Positions 8,981-17,678 of a stretch of 64,000 nucleotides of DNA are shown piece by piece (position 1 is the stretch's first letter; every line of letters starts with the position of its first letter). Both the position numbers and the translations under genes were made by a program. The stretch comes from Salegentibacter mishustinae. Lineage in GTDB: Bacteria; Bacteroidota; Bacteroidia; Flavobacteriales; Flavobacteriaceae. The notes beneath the pieces were generated by a model. It saw nothing but the letters and a program-made list of their open reading frames with translations, ran no database searches and was not told where the DNA came from. The stretch is from positions 1,116,001 through 1,180,000 of the forward strand of contig NZ_LLKN01000002.1 of assembly GCF_002900095.1 (NCBI RefSeq), written 5' to 3'.

Positions 8981-9523
8981 TTACTTTTCGATTTTCACCT
9001 TATAATTTTCCAGTAAATGCACATATTCTTCCGAAGAAAAATCGGTTTCATTGAACTCCTTTTTTCGATTCAATGTCATTTTATTACGTTTTATGCTTTT
9101 TGCAAAACGCCGTATATCGTGATCGTTAGTGAGAATTAGCCCCGGGACCTTTAAAGACTTTCCATCTTCATCTTTGGCTACCATCGTGAAATAGGAAGAA
9201 TTACAATGTTTTATCTCGCCGGTTCTAATATTTTCTGCTTCAACGCGAATTCCAATTACCATAGAACTATTACCCACGTAATTTACCGAAGCCTTCATCG
9301 TTACCAATTCGCCAATTTCTATAGGTTTTAGGAAATCTACGGTATCAACACTAGCTGTTACACAATAGGCGCCAGAGTGCTTAGATGCGCAGGCAAAAGC
9401 AATACGGTCCATAAGAGACAGCACATAACCTCCGTGAATTTTTCCGTTGAAATTTGAATGGGAAGGCAACATTAATTCTGAAATGTCTACCTGGGAATCT
9501 TTTACTTGTTTAAATTGAGTCAT
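8981..9523 (-). CDS. Acyl-CoA thioesterase (single hotdog domain)
   Basis: A 180-residue cytoplasmic protein with a hotdog fold at about 15-135. The segment SNFNGKIHGGYVLSLMDRIA is the characteristic active-site helix of YciA/ACOT-type thioesterases, with Asn and Asp in the expected positions. Such enzymes hydrolyse acyl-CoA to free acid and CoA. The C-terminal tail (about 140-180) is basic and variable. It lies 3 bases after the next upstream gene and 8 bases before the SBF transporter, so it is in an operon with them; the substrate cannot be told from sequence. Confidence 0.88.
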   Translation of the reverse strand: MTQFKQVKDSQVDISELMLPSHSNFNGKIHGGYVLSLMDRIAFACASKHSGAYCVTASVDTVDFLKPIEIGELVTMKASVNYVGNSSMVIGIRVEAENIRTGEIKHCNSSYFTMVAKDEDGKSLKVPGLILTNDHDIRRFAKSIKRNKMTLNRKKEFNETDFSSEEYVHLLENYKVKIEK

Positions 9524-9526
9524 AGT

Positions 9527-9895
9527 TTATCTATCTCTAAAGTGAGGGGATTGAGCTTCTTCTACTTCGGTTATAAAATATTTGGTATCGCCCCAAAAGA
9601 AAAAGGTGGCGTAGCGCTCCATATATTTAAGCCTTACGTAATTGCCTTCGTTTTCCCGTAAGGCTTCAATAGCTTCCTTATTATTATCTAAAACTGAAAA
9701 TTGAAAGATCTGAGCGCCGCTAATTCCCTGGCTTATTTCGCCTTCCCAGGTTTTAGAAATAACCCCTTTTTTACTGAATTTTATAAGTTCACCACTTCTT
9801 GTACCCTCACTGTAAGGCACAAAATAGATAAAGGCAAACCAGGCTATAAACAGTAATACTATTACTCCCAGAATGCTAAAAAGCGTTTTTTTCAT
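9527..9895 (-). CDS. Membrane-anchored small protein, function unknown
   Basis: A 122-residue protein with one N-terminal membrane helix (about 5-27) followed by a compact mixed domain with Trp50, FFFWGDTKYFITEV and a charged tail. I recall close relatives in flavobacteria often carrying the label 6-phosphogluconate dehydrogenase, but neither a Rossmann motif nor the length supports that name. It is embedded in the rmuC / serine hydrolase / thioesterase gene run with gaps of only 3-6 bases. Confidence 0.75.
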   Translation of the reverse strand: MKKTLFSILGVIVLLFIAWFAFIYFVPYSEGTRSGELIKFSKKGVISKTWEGEISQGISGAQIFQFSVLDNNKEAIEALRENEGNYVRLKYMERYATFFFWGDTKYFITEVEEAQSPHFRDR

Positions 9896-9901
9896 ATTTG
9901 T

Positions 9902-11044
9902 TTAATTATAAATTTTTTGAACAAATTCTTCTATTTTAGAAGGTTCCAGCCAACGAGTAACAATAACCAGTTTTTCTTTACGATCTACAATAATAAAATT
10001 TCCGCCGAAACCTGCCGCATAAAAAATGTCTTTATCTATATTCTTCCAATGGCGTGGGCCATCGACATTAAGCCACCACATATAACCATAGTTCTTATTT
10101 GGAATAGAAGGCTGTACTGCTTCTTCAATAAGTTTTTCTGAAATTAATTGTTTGCCATCCCAGTTACCGTTATTCATAAATAACAAACCAAAACGTGCCA
10201 TATCTTCGGTATTGATAAACATTCCGCCACCGGAATGCCCGCCACCGCTAACCGATTGCATTTTGAAACCGTCTATAGTAGTCCAGGAATTTTCGTAACC
10301 AAACCAGCGCCAGGTGGAGGAGGCATTAATAGGATCCATAATTTTTTGTTTTAAAACGCTGGGAAGAGGTTTTCTAAAAACGTTAAGTAAAGAATATGCA
10401 AGCACATTCACCCGAACATCGTTATATTTAAAATGCGTTCCAGGTTCATTGAGCTCTCGATTTCGCCAATCATCTATTCCGCCTTCTTTTGGTGGTCTAT
10501 CGGCCCAGTCGTAAGAACCCCAAAGTTCTCCGCTCCAATCGGAGTTTTGTTGGAGTAAATTTTTCCAGGTAATTTTGGAATTATGTTCACCTTCAAAAGT
10601 ATCGTCCCATACGTAATTGATCACAGGATCTTCAACATCTGCAATCAGGTTTTCGTCTAAAGCGAGCAGAGCGGTGGTAGAAAGGAAGCTTTTGGTAACG
10701 CTAAAAGTCATATCTACCCGTTTTGTATCTCCCCATTTTGCGACCAGGTAGCCGTTTTTTAAAATTATTCCCGCCGGGCCACCACGTCTTTTTGTTGGGC
10801 CTAAAATTTCGTGATAGGGTTCGTGTTGAAATCCTTTTAGAATAGCCTGCCGTAAATCTTTTGATTCTGAATATTCGTTTGCTTCAGCGAACTCCACAGC
10901 ATCAGTGAAATCTAAATTGTAAGCAGCCGTGTCTTTTTCCTGCCAGGCTCCACCCGGCGGGAAATATATTTCCTGGGCAGAAATACTCAGCGTAAAAAAA
11001 CTGATTAGTAAAAGCTTGATAACTGATTTTATAACTGTTTCCAT
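9902..11044 (-). CDS. Secreted serine hydrolase of the beta-lactamase / esterase class C family
   Basis: A 380-residue protein with a signal peptide (about 1-23, ending SISA). The penicillin-binding-like fold shows the SxxK motif as SVTK (Ser115, Lys118), a Tyr-Asn motif YND at 207-209 in place of YxN, and a late Gly-rich motif near GFGGN (about 347). Members include esterases, D-aminopeptidases and penicillin-recognising enzymes, so the substrate is uncertain; it is not necessarily a resistance enzyme. It is one base away from rmuC and six from the small membrane protein gene. Confidence 0.85.
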   Translation of the reverse strand: METVIKSVIKLLLISFFTLSISAQEIYFPPGGAWQEKDTAAYNLDFTDAVEFAEANEYSESKDLRQAILKGFQHEPYHEILGPTKRRGGPAGIILKNGYLVAKWGDTKRVDMTFSVTKSFLSTTALLALDENLIADVEDPVINYVWDDTFEGEHNSKITWKNLLQQNSDWSGELWGSYDWADRPPKEGGIDDWRNRELNEPGTHFKYNDVRVNVLAYSLLNVFRKPLPSVLKQKIMDPINASSTWRWFGYENSWTTIDGFKMQSVSGGGHSGGGMFINTEDMARFGLLFMNNGNWDGKQLISEKLIEEAVQPSIPNKNYGYMWWLNVDGPRHWKNIDKDIFYAAGFGGNFIIVDRKEKLVIVTRWLEPSKIEEFVQKIYN

Positions 11045-11045
11045 A

Positions 11046-12455
11046 TTAATTCATGGATTTATTTTCTTCTATTTCCTCTTCTTTATCCATTGCTGATAGC
11101 ATTTTAGGATCAATTTGTTTACTGGCCTTGGCGCCTAGTTTTTTGAGTTTTTCTACTCTACGAAGTAAATTTCCTTTCCCGGTAAGCTTTTTCATGGCGC
11201 TTTCGTAAGAATTTTGAACCGTTCCCAGTTGCCTGCCAATTTTCGTGAGTTCTTCGGTTAAGGCAGTAAAAGAATCGTATAAAGCTCCGGCCTGGGTTGC
11301 AATAGCAATGGCGTTCTGCTTTTGTTTCTCGTTTTGCCACATACTGTCTATGGTTTTTAAAACTGCTAACAGGGTAGTGGGCGTAACAATAATAATATTC
11401 TTGTCAAAAGCTTCAGAATATAAGCCCGGGTATTCGTTGGAAGCTACAGCAAATGCGGCTTCAATTGGTATAAAAAGCAGGACGAAATCGGGACTTTCCA
11501 TTTGGTATAACTGGTGGTAGTTTTTGCCACCCAGTTCGTTTACTCGATTTCGAATAGCGGTAAGATGATTTTTTAAATGTTGTTTTCTTTGAGTTTCTTC
11601 GGTTTCGTTACTGTAGCGTTCGTAGGCGTTTAGCGAAACTTTAGAATCTACGATCATCTTTTTGTCGCCCGGGAGATTAATTACCACATCTGGCAAAACT
11701 CGTTTACCGTCGGCATTGGTAAAACTTTGCTGTACGCTATATTCACTACCTTTTTGCAGGCCGCTGCGTTCCAGCACCCGTTCCAATATCATTTCTCCCC
11801 AATTTCCCTGGGTTTTGGTGTCGCCTTTAAGTGCTTTGGTAAGGTTTGTGGCTTCTTTGCTCATTTGCTCGTTGAGCTCTTTTAAACCAATTATTTGCTG
11901 GCGCAGCATCGCGTGGCGGTCTATGCTTTCTTTATTTCCTTCTTCAATGCGTTTTTCAAAATGCAGAATCTTTTCCTGTAATGGATTTAATATATTCTGA
12001 ATATTCTCTTTATTCTGAAGGGTGAATTTTTCAGATTTTTGCTCGAGGATCTTGTTGGCCAGGTTTTCAAATTCTTTTTCAAATTTTTCCTGAAGTTGTT
12101 CAACTTCGGCTTTTTGCTCTTTATTTTTAAGCTCCAGATTTTCAAATTCAGCATTCCTTTTAGTGAGTTCGGTGCTTAAAAAATCTTTTTCGCGGCGTAT
12201 TTCTTCCCGTTCTTTTTCTAGTTTTTCGGTTTGAAGTTGTGCGCTATTTTTTAAGTCTAAAACTTCAGATTTGAAATTGTTTAAATTGCTGGATAACTGA
12301 TTATTAAGTTCTTTTACCTGTAGTGATAGTTGATTATTTTTTTCCTGTAAAACAGCTTCGGTGTTTTTGCTTTTTAAACCTGAAATAAGTTTTCCGAAGT
12401 AGAGTCCAACAATAAGAGCCGCAAAAATTAAAGCGATGAGTAGATAATCGTTCAT
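11046..12455 (-). CDS. rmuC: DNA recombination protein RmuC
   Basis: A 469-residue protein with an N-terminal membrane helix (about 5-22), a long coiled coil (about 30-155) and the RmuC domain (about 170-430). The domain shows GNWGEMILERVLERSGL and VLPDVVINLPGDKKMIVDSKVS, with Asp and Lys of a PD-(D/E)xK-type nuclease core. RmuC limits inversions and acts on recombination structures; in some bacteria it has been linked to defence against foreign DNA, but no defence gene lies nearby. It is the first gene of the minus-strand operon. Confidence 0.93.
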   Translation of the reverse strand: MNDYLLIALIFAALIVGLYFGKLISGLKSKNTEAVLQEKNNQLSLQVKELNNQLSSNLNNFKSEVLDLKNSAQLQTEKLEKEREEIRREKDFLSTELTKRNAEFENLELKNKEQKAEVEQLQEKFEKEFENLANKILEQKSEKFTLQNKENIQNILNPLQEKILHFEKRIEEGNKESIDRHAMLRQQIIGLKELNEQMSKEATNLTKALKGDTKTQGNWGEMILERVLERSGLQKGSEYSVQQSFTNADGKRVLPDVVINLPGDKKMIVDSKVSLNAYERYSNETEETQRKQHLKNHLTAIRNRVNELGGKNYHQLYQMESPDFVLLFIPIEAAFAVASNEYPGLYSEAFDKNIIIVTPTTLLAVLKTIDSMWQNEKQKQNAIAIATQAGALYDSFTALTEELTKIGRQLGTVQNSYESAMKKLTGKGNLLRRVEKLKKLGAKASKQIDPKMLSAMDKEEEIEENKSMN

Positions 12456-12548
12456 TGAGAAATAGCAGTTTTCTCAAAGATACTTATTTGCTGGAATTGT
12501 TCTAAAAATCCAGGCTTAGTTTGGTGGAAAATTTAATGCCGACGCGAA

Positions 12549-13520
12549 TTATTTTTTCGCTTCAAAATATTGAAAAGCGTCTATAATATCCAGATAAACA
12601 CCGTCAAAATTGGCATTTACAATTTTACTTAGGTAAGAGTTTTCATTTCTGTAAATGAGATTTTTCCAATCCTGGTTCCAATAGGCTATCTTAAAATTGC
12701 CCGCCCAGTGTGGGTTTTCCTCTACCAACCAGTCAGGTTGATTGCTGTTCCAGGTTTCGTCCCAGTAATATCGGTAATCTTCTGCTTCTCCGATAGACAT
12801 ATAGGCGATTACAAGTCGATCACCGCCGTTCTTCTTCTTTTTTAGCTGCTGGATTTCTTCAGCGGTAAAAGTGTCTTCGTTAAAAAATAGATCTAAAATG
12901 ATAAGGTCATAATTGGTAAAAGCAAGTTCAGAAATAAGTTCCTGTTTGCTAGGATATTCAGCATAATTAAGAATGTATAGAAAGTTTTTAACCTTTGAAA
13001 GCTTATTGATATCTGCTTTGTTTTCGTTAAAAATTGGAGCGCCGGGGATGATATCTAATTCTCTTCTGGGCGATGCAAAAGAAATATAATTATTCTCTTC
13101 ATTAAGATTGTAGGAATGCTCTATGAATTCCGGAGTTTTACAATAATCTGTTACCAGTACTTTTTTACCACTGTTTTTAGCCGAATCCAGGTGTTTTTTT
13201 AAATAAGTATTATCTGGAGTGGGTGTAGGTTTATTGAATTCGGGATAACCATAAAAGAGGTCTTCCTGTCCCACGGCGTCTATTGCGTTTAAATAATCTA
13301 CAGCGGGTAGCTCGTTTTCCTCAAATATAAGTTCGATTCCATTTTGAGGAATAACCAGAAAATTCGAATTTTCAGCTTTTGCAGTTTCACTTATTTCAAT
13401 CACTAAACTCCGCATTTGATGACGATAATCTATTTTGTCTTCCATATCCTGTGCGGTATTTTCCTGGCAGGAAAACAATAAACAGCACAGAATCAAGCAG
13501 GGGAAACGGAGTAAATTCAT
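12549..13520 (-). CDS. GH114-like endo alpha-1,4-polygalactosaminidase lipoprotein
   Basis: A 323-residue protein with a lipoprotein signal (LLFSC, Cys about 18). It matches the TM1410/GH114-type TIM-barrel hydrolases: strand YDLIILDLF, YMSIGEAEDYRYYW with a likely catalytic Glu, and the late FDGVYLDIID strand with the second acid. GH114 enzymes cut alpha-1,4-linked galactosamine polymers, which are the backbone type of Pel. It is transcribed divergently from the pelF-like gene with 211 bases between them, so a role in trimming or degrading the Pel-like polymer at the cell surface is a fair inference. The protein ends 14 residues after the last motif. Confidence 0.8.
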   Translation of the reverse strand: MNLLRFPCLILCCLLFSCQENTAQDMEDKIDYRHQMRSLVIEISETAKAENSNFLVIPQNGIELIFEENELPAVDYLNAIDAVGQEDLFYGYPEFNKPTPTPDNTYLKKHLDSAKNSGKKVLVTDYCKTPEFIEHSYNLNEENNYISFASPRRELDIIPGAPIFNENKADINKLSKVKNFLYILNYAEYPSKQELISELAFTNYDLIILDLFFNEDTFTAEEIQQLKKKKNGGDRLVIAYMSIGEAEDYRYYWDETWNSNQPDWLVEENPHWAGNFKIAYWNQDWKNLIYRNENSYLSKIVNANFDGVYLDIIDAFQYFEAKK

Positions 13521-13682
13521 TTAACTATTCAAATTTCACACAAAGGTATATGAAATTGAAAAATGATAATTTTTTGATTTGATAAATTTTTATCTTAAAG
13601 ACTATATTTTTTTAGTCTAAAAGGTGTTTCATTTAAAATTCTTCAATTGAAATACTACATTTTAGAAATTTTGAGCTAGAAG

Positions 13683-13714
13683 TTGTCAAGTATCTGATTT
13701 TTAATATATTTTTG
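13683..13714 (+). promoter_or_regulatory. Putative promoter of the Pel-like operon
   Basis: A TTG at 13683-13685 and TATTTTTG at 13707-13714, 21 bases apart, fit the phylum's TTG / TAnnTTTG consensus and sit 17 bases before the pelF-like start codon. The surrounding 211-base gap also serves the divergent GH114-like gene. Confidence 0.55.
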
Positions 13715-13731
13715 GCGACAAACAAACTTTA

Positions 13732-15255
13732 ATGCCTAACCCCTCAGTATTGCTTATTTTAGAAGGTACCTACCCTTTTAACGGTGGTGGTGTGTCTACC
13801 TGGGCACATCATTTATGTAATAAGGTTAGTAATATAGATTTTAAGTTATATTCTATAAACGCTTCTTTTGAAAAAGAATCTAAGTACGAGCTTAGCGAAA
13901 ATATAAGCGAAGTTATTCAGGTGCCTCTCTGGACCCCAGATGAGCCGTACGATTATATTAGCTATGGAGAGGAATATTATAAAACGGTAGCTAAAAAGGA
14001 GTGGACTACCGATGAAGTGGTAGAACAAAAATTTATTCCACTTTTTAAAAGTCTACTGGAGTTTATTTATAGTGAAGACCAGAACATAGAAGATCTGGAT
14101 ATAATTTTTCACCAGTTGTGGTTTTATTTTGAAGATTACGATTATAAAGAAACCATAAGAAATAGGCACGTATGGACCGCTTATAGAGATACGCTTGCTA
14201 AATTTATTATAGGGGAGCGTAACCCTGATGCCTCTTTAATTGATATTACCATTGGCTTACGCTGGATTTATAGATTCCTAATTCCTCTGGCCATAGTGAA
14301 TATACCCAAAGTAGATGTGGCTCATTTAACGCTTAGTGGTTTCCCGCTTATTCCGGCACTTATTGCCAATTATAAGTATGGTACAAGGATTATGTTAACT
14401 GAACACGGGGTCTTTATTAGGGAAAGGTTATTGGCTATTAATAAATCTGAATACCCATACTTTTTAAAAAGTCTACTAATTCGCTTTTCTGAGGCTATTA
14501 CTCGTCTGGCTTATTATAAGGCTGATGTGATTATTTCAGTAACCACTTTTAATCAAAAATGGGAAAAATGGTATGGAGCCGATCCTAAAAAATTCAAGAT
14601 AATATATAACGGTATAGATCCAGAGGTTTTCAAACCAGGATCAAAACCGGCACATTTAAAGGGTATTCCAACCGTAGTGGCCTTAGCCCGGGTATTTGAA
14701 CTGAAAGATATTCTTACTATGATAAGATCTTGCGCGGTGGTGAAAGAAACTATCCCTAATGTTCAGTATTTGGTTTATGGAGATGACCAGGCCGTACCCG
14801 AATATACCCGGGAATGTCTTGATCTTATAGATGAATTAAGCTTGCAGGACAATTTTAAGTTTATGGGGCCAAAAAGTAATCCTCAGGAAATATTTTTGGA
14901 GGGAGACATTTCAATTTTAACATCCATCTCTGAAGGTTTCCCGTATACTGTTATAGAATCTATGAGTTGTGAGATTCCGGTGGTATCTACCGATGTTGGC
15001 GGAGTTAAAGAAGCGCTTGATGAAAGCTGCGGATTTACCTGTAAACCAAAAGATGCTGAAGAAATTGGAGGAAATGTGACCAAATTGCTTTTAAACGAAG
15101 AGCTTCGAAAAAAGATGGGGAAGAATGCAAGGGAAAAGGTTTTAAATAATTTTACTTTAAATAAGTTCATAGGGGAATATGAAGATGTTTACAGCGAAAT
15201 TATGAAGTCGAAAAAACCAAAACCAAAATTAGCTAAGATTAAAGATTTTTCCTGA
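13732..15255 (+). CDS. pelF: PelF-like family 4 glycosyltransferase
   Basis: The 507-residue cytoplasmic GT4 enzyme aligns by eye with PelF, which polymerises UDP-sugars into the Pel backbone. The N-terminus has the glycine-rich loop LEGTYPFNGGGVSTW. The middle contains TEHGVFIRERLL, a PelF signature, and NGIDPEVF. The C-terminal half has the E-x7-E motif in SEGFPYTVIESM followed by PVVSTDVGGVKEAL, which bind the nucleotide sugar. It is the first gene of a five-gene operon, with a 2-base gap to pelG. Acceptor and exact sugar cannot be read from sequence; GalNAc is expected from the PelF family. Confidence 0.92.
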   Translation: MPNPSVLLILEGTYPFNGGGVSTWAHHLCNKVSNIDFKLYSINASFEKESKYELSENISEVIQVPLWTPDEPYDYISYGEEYYKTVAKKEWTTDEVVEQKFIPLFKSLLEFIYSEDQNIEDLDIIFHQLWFYFEDYDYKETIRNRHVWTAYRDTLAKFIIGERNPDASLIDITIGLRWIYRFLIPLAIVNIPKVDVAHLTLSGFPLIPALIANYKYGTRIMLTEHGVFIRERLLAINKSEYPYFLKSLLIRFSEAITRLAYYKADVIISVTTFNQKWEKWYGADPKKFKIIYNGIDPEVFKPGSKPAHLKGIPTVVALARVFELKDILTMIRSCAVVKETIPNVQYLVYGDDQAVPEYTRECLDLIDELSLQDNFKFMGPKSNPQEIFLEGDISILTSISEGFPYTVIESMSCEIPVVSTDVGGVKEALDESCGFTCKPKDAEEIGGNVTKLLLNEELRKKMGKNAREKVLNNFTLNKFIGEYEDVYSEIMKSKKPKPKLAKIKDFS

Positions 15256-15257
15256 GA

Positions 15258-16871
15258 ATGACTAAAGATCAAATTAAAGCTATTGCCAAACTTGTGGTTG
15301 CGGTTAAAGAACGGAACGGAAAACCCGTAAATGTTTATGTAGTAGCTGCCACCATAGAATCTTTTGGAATTAGGGATGTAGATGTTAAAGAGGATTATGG
15401 TTTTGATGATATTTTTCAACTTTCAAAATATATTTACAAAGCTTACGATGCCATAACCCTGGCAAATCTTAAGAATAATAACCAGCGTATCGCTGAAGCG
15501 AAAACCTTTAAAAGACTCGCACTAACCGACTATATTACTACAAAAAATACCAAGCGATTTATTGTAGATTACAGTTCTGGTCTTATCCATTTATTTCCCG
15601 TATTTCTACAGGTAGTTTCCATTATTATGTTTGGGTTTTCGCTATGGACCTATTCAAAATTTAATAATCTACAATCAACAGCGGTAGTGTTGGGGGTAAT
15701 CTTTGGATTTATATTAAGTGGTGGCTTTGTTCAGGTTATTGGTAAACAGGTTTCTTACTATTGGTACAATAAGGATTACCATATGGCGAGTTATTCTACA
15801 AAAAAGATAATCATAAACGGGGTCCTTGTTATAATAGGATTTTTTATCCTATCGTTATTGGTTAATTTGGTGATTCCTCTTTACAGCTTTCTTTTCGTCA
15901 TAATTACGTTTTTGTATGCACTTTTCATTGGATTTTTACTCCTTGTTTTAGCACCATTATATGCGGTTAAACAAAGATGGATGCTCTCTTTAAGTGTCTT
16001 TATAGGAACCGTAGTAGCGCTATCTTTACACTGGTATACTCCAATGCATCCTTATTTTGTGCACTGGATTGGTATTCTTACCGCTTCTTTAATCTCCGTA
16101 GTATATCTTTACTTCTTTTATAAATACAAACTTCAGGAACATACAGCTGTAAAGAAGAAACCCAAGGTAATGCTTTCGTTATATAGAAATTTCAATTATT
16201 TCTTCTATGGGGCATTCCTGTTTGTTTTTGTTTTTATGGATAGATTGGTAGCCTGGTCTTCTACTTTAAATCGGGATATTCCTTATGTGATCTATTATGA
16301 AAAAGATTATGAGATAGGAATGGACCTGGCAATTTTAATTTTCTTTCTTCTGGGTGGGGTTATGGAATATGCGATCCATTCGTATATACGCCATATGGAT
16401 TTTCATCAATTAGATACAAAATACTCCCAGTTTCAAAGTTTTAATGACAAAATGAAAAAGATGTATTTTAAGCATCTGCGTCTTTTTGCGGTTAGTGCCC
16501 TGGGCATCGCTATATTTTTATACTTATTAATTACCCAGCCCTGGGGTTATTCGTCTGGTTTTGATGAAAGTCTAAGCGATTTAAGTATTAGGGTGTGTGT
16601 GCTAGGAAGTATAGGCTATTTGTTTTTAAGCCTGGGAATGCTTAATGTGCTGTACCTGTATACGTTAGGGCAACATAGGAAACCACTTGTTGCTATTATT
16701 ATTGCCTTTTTAGTTAATATAATTATTGGGATCCTGCTAAGTAGATGGATTTCTTATGAATATAGCGTAGTAGGAATGCTCTTAGGTTCCCTGGTTTTTA
16801 TGCTATTTACTACTAGAGAAACATACAATTTCTTTAAAAATCTGGATTATTACTATTATGCATCTTATTAA
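15258..16871 (+). CDS. pelG: PelG-like polysaccharide transporter with a long cytosolic N-terminus
   Basis: A 537-residue polytopic protein of the PelG branch of the MOP flippase superfamily, with about twelve membrane helices from residue 110 on. Segments typical of PelG are FFYGAFLFVFVFMDRLVAW and the motif YEIGMDLAIL. PelG forms with PelF the inner-membrane synthase/export unit. The usual Pseudomonas protein is about 456 residues; the extra length here is a charged, soluble N-terminal region of about 105 residues (MTKDQIKAIAKLV...), which I do not recognise. It overlaps the next gene by 14 bases. Confidence 0.9.
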   Translation: MTKDQIKAIAKLVVAVKERNGKPVNVYVVAATIESFGIRDVDVKEDYGFDDIFQLSKYIYKAYDAITLANLKNNNQRIAEAKTFKRLALTDYITTKNTKRFIVDYSSGLIHLFPVFLQVVSIIMFGFSLWTYSKFNNLQSTAVVLGVIFGFILSGGFVQVIGKQVSYYWYNKDYHMASYSTKKIIINGVLVIIGFFILSLLVNLVIPLYSFLFVIITFLYALFIGFLLLVLAPLYAVKQRWMLSLSVFIGTVVALSLHWYTPMHPYFVHWIGILTASLISVVYLYFFYKYKLQEHTAVKKKPKVMLSLYRNFNYFFYGAFLFVFVFMDRLVAWSSTLNRDIPYVIYYEKDYEIGMDLAILIFFLLGGVMEYAIHSYIRHMDFHQLDTKYSQFQSFNDKMKKMYFKHLRLFAVSALGIAIFLYLLITQPWGYSSGFDESLSDLSIRVCVLGSIGYLFLSLGMLNVLYLYTLGQHRKPLVAIIIAFLVNIIIGILLSRWISYEYSVVGMLLGSLVFMLFTTRETYNFFKNLDYYYYASY

Positions 16872-17670
16872 AATTCTTATGATAGCAGGCGCAATTTGTT
16901 TAAGCACTACACAGGCGGTTGCCCAGGAGCTTACTAAAGAAAAGCAGGTGCTTTTTACTTATGGTGATTTTTATCCTAAAGATGTTTCCGGTTATGAAAT
17001 AGTAGTTCTTGAAAGTGCTCATTTTGATAGTGAAGATATCGAGATTTTAAAACAGCAGAATAACACCGTTATAGGTTATATAAGTTTAGGGGAAGTCAAT
17101 GAATCTGCAGCTCATTTTCCGCAGGTAAAGGATTTCACCCTGGGAAAGAATGAGCTATGGAATAGTCATATTTTAGATATTGAAAATGAAGAAACAAGAG
17201 AATCTCTTATGAATATCTTCCAGTTTAATATGAAAAAAGGCCTTGATGGGATGTTTTTGGATAATATAGATAACTATACCGTATTTGGACCAACTCCAGA
17301 GAAAAAAGATGCTCTTTTAGACTTTTTACAAACTATTCATATTGTTTTTCCAGAGATTTATTTAATGCAAAATGCAGGTGTTTCAATAATTGAAGATACC
17401 CATCCCTATATAAATTCGGTTGCCAAAGAAAGTATAGCAACCGACTATAATTTTGAAAAAAATAAATATCAATTACGTGAGGAAGAAGTATTTTTTCAGC
17501 TCTTACAAGAACTTGAAAAAGCTAATAAAGAGTATGAAATTCCTATAATTTTAATTGAATATGCCGATACACAGAAATTGAAAAAAGCAATAAAGCAGCG
17601 ATTAAAAGAAAACCCCTGGACATATTTTATTGGGAAAATAGATTTGCAAAGTATTCCTGATAAAAACTGA
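16858..17670 (+). CDS. Secreted PelA-hydrolase-like glycoside hydrolase (GH114/GH166 type)
   Basis: A 270-residue protein with a signal peptide (about 1-22, ending AVA-QE). It has the TIM-barrel pattern of the N-terminal hydrolase domain of PelA: YEIVVLESAHF, VIGYISLGEVNES with a likely catalytic acid, then GLDGMFLDNIDNY and IYLMQNAG. PelA hydrolase (GH166) cleaves alpha-1,4-GalNAc bonds in Pel. In Pseudomonas this domain is fused to the deacetylase; here it is a stand-alone protein, with the deacetylase two genes later. The start codon lies inside the end of pelG, so translation is coupled. Confidence 0.85.
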   Translation: MHLIKILMIAGAICLSTTQAVAQELTKEKQVLFTYGDFYPKDVSGYEIVVLESAHFDSEDIEILKQQNNTVIGYISLGEVNESAAHFPQVKDFTLGKNELWNSHILDIENEETRESLMNIFQFNMKKGLDGMFLDNIDNYTVFGPTPEKKDALLDFLQTIHIVFPEIYLMQNAGVSIIEDTHPYINSVAKESIATDYNFEKNKYQLREEEVFFQLLQELEKANKEYEIPIILIEYADTQKLKKAIKQRLKENPWTYFIGKIDLQSIPDKN

Positions 17671-17678
17671 AATTTTAT

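Noticed and set aside
9527-9895. 6-phosphogluconate dehydrogenase label for the 122-residue protein
   Set aside because: The protein is too short, is membrane-anchored and has no nucleotide-binding motif.
9902-11044. Antibiotic-resistance beta-lactamase
   Set aside because: The SxxK fold is shared by many esterases and peptidases, and the YND and GFGGN variants do not match true class C beta-lactamases.
11046-12455. rmuC as part of a phage-defence island
   Set aside because: Its neighbours are metabolic and envelope genes; no nuclease, methylase, toxin or other defence component is present.
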